64,000 nucleotides of DNA from Eretmocerus hayati (Eukaryota; Arthropoda; Insecta; Hymenoptera; Aphelinidae): the NCBI GenBank assembly GCA_029851415.1, contig CM056744.1, positions 88,957,907 through 89,021,906 on the forward strand, given 5' to 3'. This document shows, piece after piece, positions 53,901 through 64,000 of this stretch. The notes below the pieces were generated by a model that was not told where the DNA came from, ran no database searches, and saw only the letters and a list, made by a program, of their open reading frames with translations. Position 1 is the stretch's first letter. Each line of letters begins with the position of its first letter. Both the position numbers and the translations under genes were made by a program.

Positions 53901-56675
53901 TTCATTGACGAGAATTACGCTACGGTGTATATTATATCAGTTATGTCTAAGTATGTAGCTAAAAGATTATCTGTGTTGGTGACATTCGTTTGTTCGTACA
54001 CTCATGAATGATGAGTGTTGCCGACGGTTATTGCTGTTGGTGCCCCGTAACTCAAATTGGCTGTGTGACGTTCGTTTCGACCTAATAGATTAAATGAGGA
54101 GTAGGCAAAAGAAAAGATGAAAAGAAAATTGCGAGAAAAATCGAGGATAGAATTATGTTGCATGCAAAAATGAAATTGAGTCACTAGGCTTAGTCCAGAG
54201 TGCTCCGGAAATACTTTTTGTGCCCTCTGGCCAAAGGCTATATGTAATGATAAAGCAAGAAATATGAGTGAAATACAGTAATTTAAACTACGTGAATGGA
54301 ATATCGAATTCAAAGAATCTCACACTGGAGGGTCATTGTCTGTTTCAATAAGGAAGAATAACGTGTTCCCTGCTGGAGTTTAGTTCGAGCACATGAGCGA
54401 TTCCGCGGAAACTTCGATAGTTGCGGGAGCAATAACATGCCAACGTCAAATTTCGGTTCCAACTTTCCTGAAATTAATTTTTCCATTTCTGAACATATTA
54501 TTATATGTTCAGAAAGCTCGATCAATATATTAGATTGCTCACCACTACGTGGACTATTCTTCATTGGTACCCATACAATCAAATGACAATAGGGCACAAA
54601 CCGTATGACTCTAAAATTGATTTCACGGTGCAACGATTTTAGATGCAGTCTTGGAGCTATGTGGTTCTGATCTGGCATTCAAATACTTCGAAAAAAGAAA
54701 TAAACTAGCACATTGACAGTATTCCATTAGAATCATTGCAACCGTTAGGCACTGACCTAGTCGATAACTTGGGCAAGAATAGATATTTACGGAAGGGCAC
54801 GCGCCAAACTTTGAGATTTACCTTTTCAATTATTATCGGGCACAAGAAAGTTTCATTTGTTGATCAATGTCAAGTAATCACCAATGAAGGAAGGCAAGAG
54901 CTCCGAAAACCCAATTTTTGTGCTTGTTCTATTGACAAAAAGTGGCAATCTGCTTTTCGTAAATGTAGAATTTTGTCCTCAATACCATATTCTTCAATGC
55001 ACGTGAGCTCCAAAAACTCAAGAAGTCACATCTCAGTATATCGCGCAGGTATTCGGTGATTAGGGGAGAAACCTCGAGCAACGGAGCTAACAGTTCGTGC
55101 CTTTTTTGATAATAATAATTTCTCAGGATCATTGGGTATCAATTAGCAAATCAATGCATCGGGATAAATTTCCAGAAGTGCATAGATTTTCTCCGACCAT
55201 TTCAAGGGTTTTCACGAGACGGCATACAAAATACTAACATTTCAGCAAGACTGCTCATGTGTCTTTGCAGATGCATCAATGTAAGAAGGATGTTAGTGGG
55301 GGAATTTTGCGTAGATAAGAATCGGGAAAATGTCAAAACTTGGAGATTCAGAGAGTTTGGACCAACTTGCTGGGATGTTGAGTCCTCTCACAGCTCGCCG
55401 GCTGGCGGCATTGGAGACTCTTAAATATTCCAACCAAGTAACCAACAGTCAACAACAATTGTATTGGTTCACGGGTGTTCAATACCGTAGAATAATCTAG
55501 TCGAACAATGTCAAAATATAGGGGTATATTAGTGATAATATAATGTGCCATCTCCAGTCACTTAGATGTTTTAAGAAGGAGAGAAGTAAACTACATCAAA
55601 ATACACTACCTACCGTAAATAATGGATCACGCATATGTAGGTTGAGAAAAATATGATCATAACTCTAAAACGATGCAACCTATTAAGAATTTGCAAGGAA
55701 CATCTTGAAAAACATTTTAAAAACTACCGATTCATGACTTGTGAGGATTTTTAAAGGTGATTTTCGTATTTTGAACCGTATTTACAAAAGTGCAAAAAAA
55801 ATTCCAATCAATCATGAACCATTTTAAGGGAAAGCATTGAATTTCTATGATCTCGAACCAAACTAAAAGCTCTTTCCAAGACCTTAAATTCTTTTCTTCC
55901 AAAATTTTTCATGACCGTTTTGAGCCAAATTACGGCCTCCGGGAGATTGACATTGTACACCAGCTGATTCATCGAGCCGTGTCACGTCGCGCAGGGGCCC
56001 TTTCCAACTATCTGCTTCTTCTGCTTCTAACCTCATATCACTGTGAAAAATTTGATCTCACATTCTTTCGATCCAAAATTGACTGAATTTTTAGAATTTG
56101 AGGCCTAAAGGCTAAGTTAATATGATCTCGAGGAGTTATATAGCTTTTTTGTACAGAAAATGAAGATTTTTCAACTGCAAGATCGTCTAATGCACACGAA
56201 AAATTCCTCATATTGTAAGTTAAGTTTCAAACTCATGAGAGCATCCATCATTCATTAGTAATGTTCTAAAAGCAGCATATTGTACTCCATAATATAACAA
56301 TCGGAGGACGTGAATCATAGAGGTAAGTATGGCAACTGGTTCCATGCAGTCGCGGAGATAACCGTGAATTCACCTTGATAGCACGAACTGGTATCATGGA
56401 CACTGCAATAGTCTACCGTACGAACACTATTGATTCTCCCTGACTAATCGTAAGGCCTTCCAAATTTTTCGTCAAAAGCAGATAAAACGAAGCCCAAACA
56501 CAACGCTCAAGTCTTTAACCAGACCATTCAAGAATCATCGTGAATACAGCTTAATTCTCCTTTCCGTCGAACATCCTCCTCGATTCAAATTCACTCGCAT
56601 GAATTGAATATAAAATTGGAAAAATAGATGTAGACAAAAACAGAGGGATCCGCAATACGCTTGGAAACATTGCAG
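53901..56675. other. Intergenic, no gene recognised
   Basis: AT-rich with no supported coding region. A perfect small hairpin (TTCTGAACATAT at 54487-54498 with its complement at 54503-54514, 4-base loop) is the only structure noted. Confidence 0.45.
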
Positions 56676-57088
56676 TGGCCGCGTCTACATGATGCGCTGC
56701 CGCTTGCGCCAGCGCAAGGTTTTACGGGAGGATCGGTAAAACAGATTTTCGATTGGAATCTACATTTTTCACTCTAATTGGAATCGAAAAGGAATGGGGA
56801 GTTATTTTTCGATCTTGAGTTGAAATGAGAGATGAGAAGTTATATTTTGGCAAACTTGAATTAAAACGGAAAGAGAAAAAAAGTGTAATTTTACGGCAGA
56901 TCCGAGATTGAATTATAGAATCAAGAAATTCTATTTGCTAATTCGAATTGGAATTTATAAAGAAAATGAAAAATACAATTTGGCGACTTGTTCTCTGGGG
57001 AGCATAAATTTCACTTCCACGTGGATTTTGAGAGGTAGTCGTGGTGGTTGTTGGTCATTCCAATTTTTAGATGAGTTGAGATGCGTAT

Positions 57089-57201
<113 letters not shown>

Positions 57202-57441
57202 TTATTATATGTGTCGGGTCGAACATCAGAGCTTCGTCAAGCAGACGACGCCGCGTGATGATAACGAAACTGGTGATGAGAGTTTTGAGACTAACATGGA
57301 AAAAAATTGCAGTTTGTGATCATTCATGTGTTTCAGGATGCTGCTCCTGCACTTGTTTTTCTCATCGGAGAAGTGATGGATTATCAGTTTTGTGTAATCA
57401 ATGTTTGTATTCAAGTTCAACATTAAACGCAGTTGCTAATA

Positions 57442-58391
57442 AGGTAAGTGTACCCAACTTGCCCCCATTAAGCCATTTTCTTAATAACTTTGGCCCATCT
57501 CCATATTTTCCAACGTACCTTAGCTCATTTTAAAGCTTGTCTCAAGACCTTCAAAATGAGTCAAGGTACATTCAATTTAAACCAACTGGAGCAAAACTGT
57601 TTTAATTCTCCCAAAAAGTGATTTTTGAAAGCTTACAAAGGTGTGTACCCAACTTGCCCCCATTAAGCCTTTTTCTTAATAACTTTGATTTACTTCAACG
57701 ATTTCCAACGTGCTTCAGATCACTTTGAAGCTTGTTTAAAGACCTTCAAAATGCACTAAACTACGTCCAATTTGGATCAATTGAAGCTGAACTGTCTCAA
57801 TTCTAACGAAATAAATGATGGAAATAGTCGATAAAGTGATTTTATCGCCGTGCACGCACATTTGAAGCTTTTCGGTGATTCGAAACACTATTTCTGACCC
57901 ATTCTGACGTGCTAAACACGTTCTGAGTGGTAAAAAAAGTCGTTCTGCGCGCCCTTTCGAGATAAACATATGGGGGTATGTTGGGTACACTCCGATGTTG
58001 GCATCCTTGTTTACAAATCGTCTCCGTGTTTTGCACATAAAACAGCTCCTTATCCAAAGTTTGCAATTCTGAAAAATGGATTTTGAAGGTCTTGAAACAA
58101 GGACTCGAATGCGCTAAGGTACGTCAAGATTGGTTGAACTCAAAAAATTTGGCACTAGTTTTACTGAAGGCGATTCCCTCGGTGCTTTCTTAGCTAAGCA
58201 ATCACGAAAAATAGGAATATCACTTTAGAAATTCTGGAGAATGCAGAAATGATTCGGGGTCGATGCAAACTACTTACTTTCTCATATTTTAACATAACAA
58301 ACGTAAAAAAAATTTGCCCTAGGTGTGCCAATTCCCGAGATCGGCTTATGGGGGCAAGTTGGGTACAGAGGCAAGTTGGGTACATTTACCT
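57442..58391. mobile_element. 950-bp TA-flanked element inserted in a palindrome arm
   Basis: Starts AGGTAAGTGTACCCAAC and ends GGGTACATTTACCT (inverted repeats with one mismatch). TA flanks both ends (57440-57441, 58392-58393). The matching place in the other palindrome arm (near 59112-59122) lacks the insert and has one TA, confirming the limits. Inside is a direct repeat of about 195 bp (57448 and 57643 starts), and ACCCAACTTGCCCCC motifs recur near both ends. No transposase; a Tc1/mariner-type non-autonomous element is likely. Confidence 0.9.
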
Positions 58392-59359
58392 TAGCTCTAT
58401 TCACTTGCTAAGAGAATTGCATGTGCATCTAAATCTTGAACCGGTGACTCAGTTGGATGCTGGATCTGATGGTATGAATCACCGGTCAAAGATTGAGGTG
58501 CTCTATTTAGTAATAGTTTCAACTACTGGTTAAGAAAATAGTGCTCCTCAATTCCTAGACCAGTGATTCACTTCATGTGTCAAGTGATGAAAAACACCAT
58601 CATTCGAGGTCAATCTTTTCGAATGCTCAGAAAGTAATGAGATGTGAGCAAGGCAGATCCAGGTTTCAACTGAGTCATTGGTTCAAGATTTGAGTCCACA
58701 GTTTTCTTAAACAAGTTGATGACAGCATTGAGAACTCACTCAGTTTAGAGCATGAAAAGAAACACCAATTGAAGAACAAACTATCTTGGAACTGGCAGTT
58801 CTGTGCATTCAAAATATCAATGCCAAGTTTAGACCTTGAATAAAAACATTGGTTGGAAAATAAGCTATCTTGTAGCTTGGGAGTTCTGTTAGTAAAGATT
58901 GGATAACGACAAGTTCCATGACAGTTTGTTTTTCAATCATTATTTGTAATCAAGTTTGAAATTGAATGCAGTTTGCAATAGTTTTATCTGCTTGTTGAGG
59001 AAATAGAGCACCTCAATCTTCGACCGGTGATTCATACCATCAGACCCAGCATCCAACTGAGTCACCGGTTCAAGATTGAGATGCACATGCAATTCTCTTA
59101 GCAAGTGAATAGAACTATTAGCAACTGCGTTTAATGTTGAACTTGAATACAAACATTGATTATACAAAACTGATAATCCTTCACTTATCTGATGAGAAAA
59201 ACAAGTGCAGGAGCAGCATCCTGAAACACATGAATGATCACAAACTGCAATTCTTTTCCATGTTAGTCTCAAAACTCTCATCACCAGTTTCGTTATCATC
59301 ACGCGGCGTCGTCTGCTTGACGAAGCTCTGATGTTCGACCCGACACATATAATAATACC

Positions 59360-59361
<2 letters not shown>

Positions 59362-59418
<57 letters not shown>
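59362..59418 (+). repeat. (AC)n microsatellite, ~28 repeats
   Basis: Mirror image of the GT run at 57091-57197 in the opposite palindrome arm, about half as long. Confidence 0.97.
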
Positions 59419-59420
<2 letters not shown>

Positions 59421-59835
59421 ATACGCATCTCAACTCATCTAAAAATTGGAATGACCAACAACCACCACGAATACCTCTCAAAATCCACGTGGAAGTGAAA
59501 TTTATGCTCCCCAGAGAACAAGTCGCCAAATTGTATCTTTCATTTTTTCTATAAATTCCAATTCGAATTAGCAAATAGAATTTCTTGATTCTATAATTCA
59601 ATCTCGGATCTGCCGTAAAATTACACTTTTTTCCTCTTTCCGTTTTAATTCAAGTTTGCCAAAATATAACTTCTCATCTCTCATTTCAACTCAAGATCGA
59701 AAAATAACTCCCCATTCCTTTGCGATTCCAATTAGAGTGAAAAATGTATAGATTCCAATCGAAAATCTGTTTTACCGATCCTCCCGTGAAACCTTGCGCT
59801 GGCGCAAGCCGCAGCGCATCATGTAGACGCGGCCA

Positions 59836-60572
59836 GTAGCTCATGTTCCTGGTACCTGACACTGCATGAAAGTGAAGCGAGCGCAAGCTGGGCGGGAGGA
59901 CGCTTGTAGGGGAACTCGGCGCGAATACAACATAGATACAATGATAACACGAGGCAAGGGTGCAACGGACAGACTTATGATGGATTGAATTTAACTATCA
60001 ATTCTGAACGATCATCATTGCATTTCCTCTCGAGGACTTTCAGAAAAATTCAGAAAAAAACAAATGGCAAGTTATAGGTAAAATATGCTGAACAAGATTA
60101 AAAAAACTAAAATGGGGAAGAAGCTAAGTAGGATAATGAATCAAAAAACTGGTGCAAAAACTGTTTCAGGTAAACTCAAAGGGAAAAGATAACGTCGCGA
60201 GAACAACTAGGATGGGGGAGAAATTTGAAGACAGACCAAAAAACTGTCTCGGGTGAAAATAAGAAAAATCTAAGGGGAAATGGTGAGGAAAAAACAACGC
60301 AAGGAAGACTGAAATGAGTCAAAAATTGGAAAACAGGTGAAAAATTCCAAGTCAGTTTAATTCAGGAGACGAGGTAAGAAAAAACGTCGAGAGGAAAAAT
60401 AGAACGGGTGAAAAATTTTAGAACAAGTAGAACAAACACAGGTATGATGAGAAAAATCTGGGAAAAAAAACGTGCACAACAAACACGTTGAGACAATTTT
60501 TGGGTCAGGCCAGGTTAGCCTAGTAAACATCGAGAGATATTTTCTTTAGGGGTGAAATCAGATAAGGTTGAG
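59836..60572. repeat. Purine-rich degenerate repeats
   Basis: From about 60050 to 60480 the plus strand is strongly A/G-rich, with loosely repeated phrases (AAAACTGT, GGTGAAAA, AAAAACGTCG, GAGGAAAA) at about 55-65-bp spacing. No coding potential. 59836-60050 is plain non-coding sequence. Confidence 0.55.
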
Positions 60573-60800
60573 TTAACCCGTAAGCTGCATCGTGGGTCAA
60601 TCTGACCCGTACCTTTTTTCGGCGCTTAGTCTAGCCCCTGATTATCTGAAAATCATACCCGTGGTGCCATTCGTCGTTAGTTTTGATGTAAAACTAATAT
60701 ATCTTCCACGCGCTGAAGTAGTCTGCCAAGGCGTCAGTGTGCTGTGAGCAGCAAAAGTTACTGCGCATTCAGCGTCGGGTCTGACTGACCCAGTGTGCAG
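60573..60800. mobile_element. Fragmentary TTAA-type element with GGGTCA...TGACCC ends
   Basis: TTAA at 60573-60576 is followed by CCCGTAAGCTGCATCGTGGG and TCAATCTGACCC. Near 60777-60795 an inverted version appears (GGGTCTGACTGACCCAGTG), and a third copy lies at about 61353-61375 (GGGTCAATCGGACCC). This pattern resembles piggyBac-like ends. Right boundary unresolved; a Tc1-like terminus (CTACCGGTCAAAAGTCT, 60806) follows directly. Confidence 0.45.
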
Positions 60801-61639
60801 TACACTACCGGTCAAAAGTCTCAATACACCTGGAAATCAAACTGATGATCTTCAGAGCTGAATATCTCAAAACCTATTGGGCGTAGAGAACTCTGCGTGG
60901 TTGCATTTTGTAGCTCATGTCAAGCACTTTCAAATCTATTTTCTGTATTTCCCGGTCCTCATACTATACCAAAGACACACGAGTCAGAAAAACTACTCGT
61001 TTCGCTATTTTTCAGGCAAGGTACAAACGCCTGCAAAATTGGAGAGATTTTTGGATCGCTATGAGACTAATGACATCTTCAAGCCCATGAAAAGACCTTC
61101 AAAATCCGTTTTTGAACGTTCCTCAATGTGCTTCTAGTCCCGAGATCTGAGTGATTGAGTGAGGGAGTTTTTCTCTGTGATAAAAATGATAGTCACCGTG
61201 TACCGGAACTTCATGTTTCTTTGTCTCTAAAACGTGAGCAATCCAATTGGTAATGGAATAAAGATATACTGGAACATTTCCCTGTATGTTCCACGGTTTA
61301 GAGACTGAGATTCTGGTTCCGAGACACAAGGAACATTGTTTTGGTGGCGTATACTGCACGGGTCAATCGGACCCGACGCAAAACGCGTAATATATTTCTT
61401 TGTGTTGTGATCGTATCAGACCCTTTACCCATTCTTCGATGTGAGCAATGAAGTTATAGCACAGAAATATCTCTTTCCTCAAGATTTGAATGATATTTCT
61501 TACGTGTCCCTCACAGGTGATCATGGATTACTGGCTTGGAGCCGAATCTTACGTAATTTGTTCGTAGTACTTATCAGTAATGAATATATTTTTTCCATTA
61601 ATGGTGTATGATTCCTTTACCTGAAAGTATATCATCTTT
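60801..61639. other. Mixed transposon debris
   Basis: Begins with a sequence like a Tc1-family inverted repeat (ACTACCGGTCAAAAGTCTCA). No matching opposite end or transposase was found before the LINE. No gene supported. Confidence 0.35.
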
Positions 61640-61689
61640 CGAGCAAATCTCTGCAAATTGAGATCGGTGGTGATAACAAAGTCAAGAAA

Positions 61690-62445
61690 TTGGCATGTTC
61701 GGATACATCTTTTAAAGGTAAACCTCTGAAGCCAGAGTATTTGATTTGTAGCGTGCAAAGGGGTGACTCTCCGCCCATCCTCGTGGGAGGTATCTACCGA
61801 CCTCCCGATGTCCCGATCCAAGAAGATTCTGAAATGTTTGATGTATCCCACAATCTGTCTAGTGACCTCTGTCACAGAATCATTATGGGGAATCTGAATG
61901 CAAACCTGTTAACCACGTCCACCGATGCGACCGCTGTTAGACGACTGACAGACGAACTGCCCTTGCAGACAGTCCAGCATGGCTCAACGCACCATACTCA
62001 CACCTCTCACACATGGATTGATGTTATACTAGTCGACGACAACGACACTGTTACCTATGCACAGAACAGCCATCTCCCGTGTTTCGGCAGTCATGCACTG
62101 ATAAAAGTAACGATTGACACCTTCGTTCCTTAACCGGTTAAGAAACCTCTCTCGTTTTGGAAATACAATGACATCGACCCCGGACACTTGAATGACGTGC
62201 TACAACAGATGAACTGGACACCTATAGACCTTGCCGACATTGACCTGGAGGGAGCAGTAAAATGTTTAAATGAAAATCTCCGTGCAGTTACGGATTTATT
62301 CGCTCCACTCAAAACAGTACAATTCAGAGAAAATAATGCTCCATGGATTGGTCCTGAACTGGAGCTGCTCATTGCGAGATGCCGTGCGGCAAAGAGACGC
62401 TATCGGCGCACTGGCCACGCGGTTTCCCTCAATGTGTTTCTTTGA
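61690..62445 (+). pseudogene. LINE endonuclease (EEP-type) and linker, broken
   Basis: One frame spans 61690-62445 but has an in-frame TAA at 62131-62133. Endonuclease landmarks: GGIYRPP, then GNLNANL (usually GDLNAN, so a likely catalytic Asp is lost), and near the end GSHALI, the conserved SH segment. The linker after the stop contains WTPIDLADIDLEG. The enzyme would nick target DNA; with the stop and the Asp-to-Asn change it is inactive. Confidence 0.82.
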
Positions 62446-62545
62446 TTGAGTCTGGAGATCGAAGTGCGATCAGCATGAGCGGCATACTTTCCTTCGTAAT
62501 CATCCCGCGGACACTCTTGATGGAAATAAGAATATTTGGAAGGAA

Positions 62546-64000
62546 ATGCGCAACCTCGGTCTCCTACCTAAGAGTGAAGGAGAGGAATCACATGGTTTCG
62601 CACCGGATGAGCTGAACACGCATTTTGCAGGGGTCTCCGTTTCGCCCTGTGAAAGTAGTGAAGGAGCGGAGAGAATTTTTCCCTCAGCTGATGACACAGG
62701 CCTCTCGTTCAAGCTCACAAATCAGGTTGATGTCATCTTGGCTGTGAAACATTTCTCATCACAGGCTCGTAGGGTGGATGGAATATCTCAGGCTGTGATC
62801 GCGAATGCTCTTCCGGCCATAACCGATGTTATTGTCAAAATTTTCAACTCCTCCTTTGCTCAAGGTATCTTTCCGGAGGCTTGGAGAAAGGCACAGCTCA
62901 TTGCATTGAAGAAAACAACAGCAACCTCTGCCCTCTCGCGCTTCCCCCCAATAGCTCTGCTCTGCTTCTTGTCCAAGGTTCTGAAGAAGATAGCTCACGA
63001 CCAACTCATGGAGTACCTCAAACAGAAAGGTTTGCTTGATTCCCTCCAGACTGGTTTTCGGCTATATAACAGTACTCAGACAGCCTGGCTAAAATTAAAC
63101 GATGACATTCGGATCGCTAAAGACAAGGAATTGGTTACATTACTTCTACTATTTGACTTTAGCAAGGCATTCGACGCCATATCACCATCTAAACTGTTAC
63201 AGGAACTTCGTATACTAAGGTTCTCGAGGATGGCAAGTATGTGGATAGAAACATATCTTGAAGGGCGTTCTCAAATGGTGACATCACAAAATAGTGGTGA
63301 TTCTGATTGGTTCACAGCCAACTTGGGAGTTCCACAAGGTTCCGTACTCGGGCCCCTTTTGTTCAGCCTATACGTTAATGACGCCAGATATAATTCGCGG
63401 ACAGCTCATCAAACACCTATCCTATGCAGACGACCTCCAGATTTACCTGCATAACGAGAAGGAAGAAGTAACGGAGGGCATCGCTCGGCTAGAAGAGGCG
63501 GCACGGTCGGTCGCTGAATTGGCTGAGTCCTCCGGCCTGCGTCTCAACGCCGGCCAGACCAAGACCATCTTCTTTGGCTCTACGAGTAACGTCAATGAGT
63601 TGAAGGGATTGGTTCTGGTTGGAGTTGGGATGCCGGAAGAGTGACGGTTCCCCTCAGTGGCACCGTTATGAGTCTTGGTGTGATGCTTGACAGTAAACTT
63701 GAGTGGGAATCGCAGATTGACCAAGTAGTAAAGAAAGTCAATAAAGCACTATATGGTCTGCGATTCATCAGGGCTTGTACTACCGAGATTCTTCGCCGTA
63801 GGCTAGTCGAAATATTAGTCCAACCTCACCTCGACTACTGCTCCGTAGTGTACCTGGACGCTAGTGAAAAACAACGACTGTGACTGCAACGTCTGAACGG
63901 TTCATATGTGAGATACATACTTGGTATCAGGAGGGACGAACATATCACCTCGTACAGGGAGCGTCTGGGCTGGCTACGTTCGGACTCGCGTGGACTGTAC
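62546..64000 (+). pseudogene. LINE reverse transcriptase, broken
   Basis: Frame 62546-63390 holds the fingers and palm: GFR..NSTQTAWLKL, then FDFSKAFD with catalytic Asp, then GVPQGSVLGPLLFSLYVND. The frame then shifts: YADD and LNAGQTK are read in another frame (63400-63645). It shifts back for SLGVMLDS...QPHLDYC (63645-63883), meets an in-frame TGA at 63881-63883, and runs on to the window edge. At least two frameshifts and one stop, so non-functional. Confidence 0.88.

Larger units (their letters stand above)
61640..64000 (+). mobile_element. Decayed LINE (Jockey/CR1-like), runs off the window
   Basis: Carries the endonuclease and reverse-transcriptase parts of a LINE ORF2 in the right order but with stops and frame changes. 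Left boundary is approximate. The same family as the truncated copies at 3779-4627 and 26930-28245. Confidence 0.88.

Noticed and set aside
60806..61375. Tc1-like terminus considered as a complete element
   Set aside because: No matching inverted end or TA-flanked partner was found before the LINE begins.

Overview
The window looks like nuclear DNA of an insect. It is AT-rich, its protein genes are split by GT-AG introns, and it carries two secreted family 1 glycoside hydrolases of insect type, Jockey/CR1-like LINEs and a Gypsy LTR retrotransposon. The LINE style would suit Hymenoptera, but that is only an impression; the order cannot be settled from sequence alone. I saw no rRNA, tRNA, CRISPR array or bacterial-type operon.

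Host genes. (1) GH1-A (8722-18217, +) has eight exons that join without a break into 507 codons plus stop. Its 5.9-kb intron 4 is packed with foldback elements. (2) GH1-B (29795-32363, +) has seven exons giving 494 residues; four of its internal exons match GH1-A exactly in length, so the two are paralogues. (3) A long serine-rich, coiled-coil gene lies on the minus strand (48121 down to 23067 and probably further). Its 19.8-kb intron 3 contains GH1-B in the opposite orientation plus two large transposon insertions. A CpG-rich block at 53470-53900 may hold its promoter and first exon.

Mobile DNA dominates the rest. From left to right: a 348-bp hairpin (91-438); a CACTGA-type array (1050-1678); a 5.7-kb foldback element with a variable number of inner ~480-bp subrepeats and a LINE fragment (1679-7411); three or four foldbacks inside GH1-A intron 4, one nested in another with a TA duplication; a foldback with a LINE inserted in one arm (25033-28850); a 9.7-kb Gypsy-type element with 1301-bp LTRs and a 4-bp target duplication (33215-42880) that has lost its reverse transcriptase but keeps gag, an integrase and a macro-domain-like segment; a foldback and an inverted 26-bp satellite (44.5-46.9 kb); a 515-bp TTAA-flanked MITE (49360-49874); a decamer satellite (50.15-50.7 kb); a 3.2-kb palindrome interrupted by a 950-bp TA-flanked element (56676-59835); and a decayed LINE running off the right edge (about 61.6-64 kb).

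The theme is extreme density of long inverted repeats, many in introns of expressed-looking genes. Transcripts through them could fold into long double-stranded RNA, a possible source of endogenous small RNAs. In several cases one arm of a palindrome preserves the empty site of an insertion in the other arm, giving internal proof of element boundaries.
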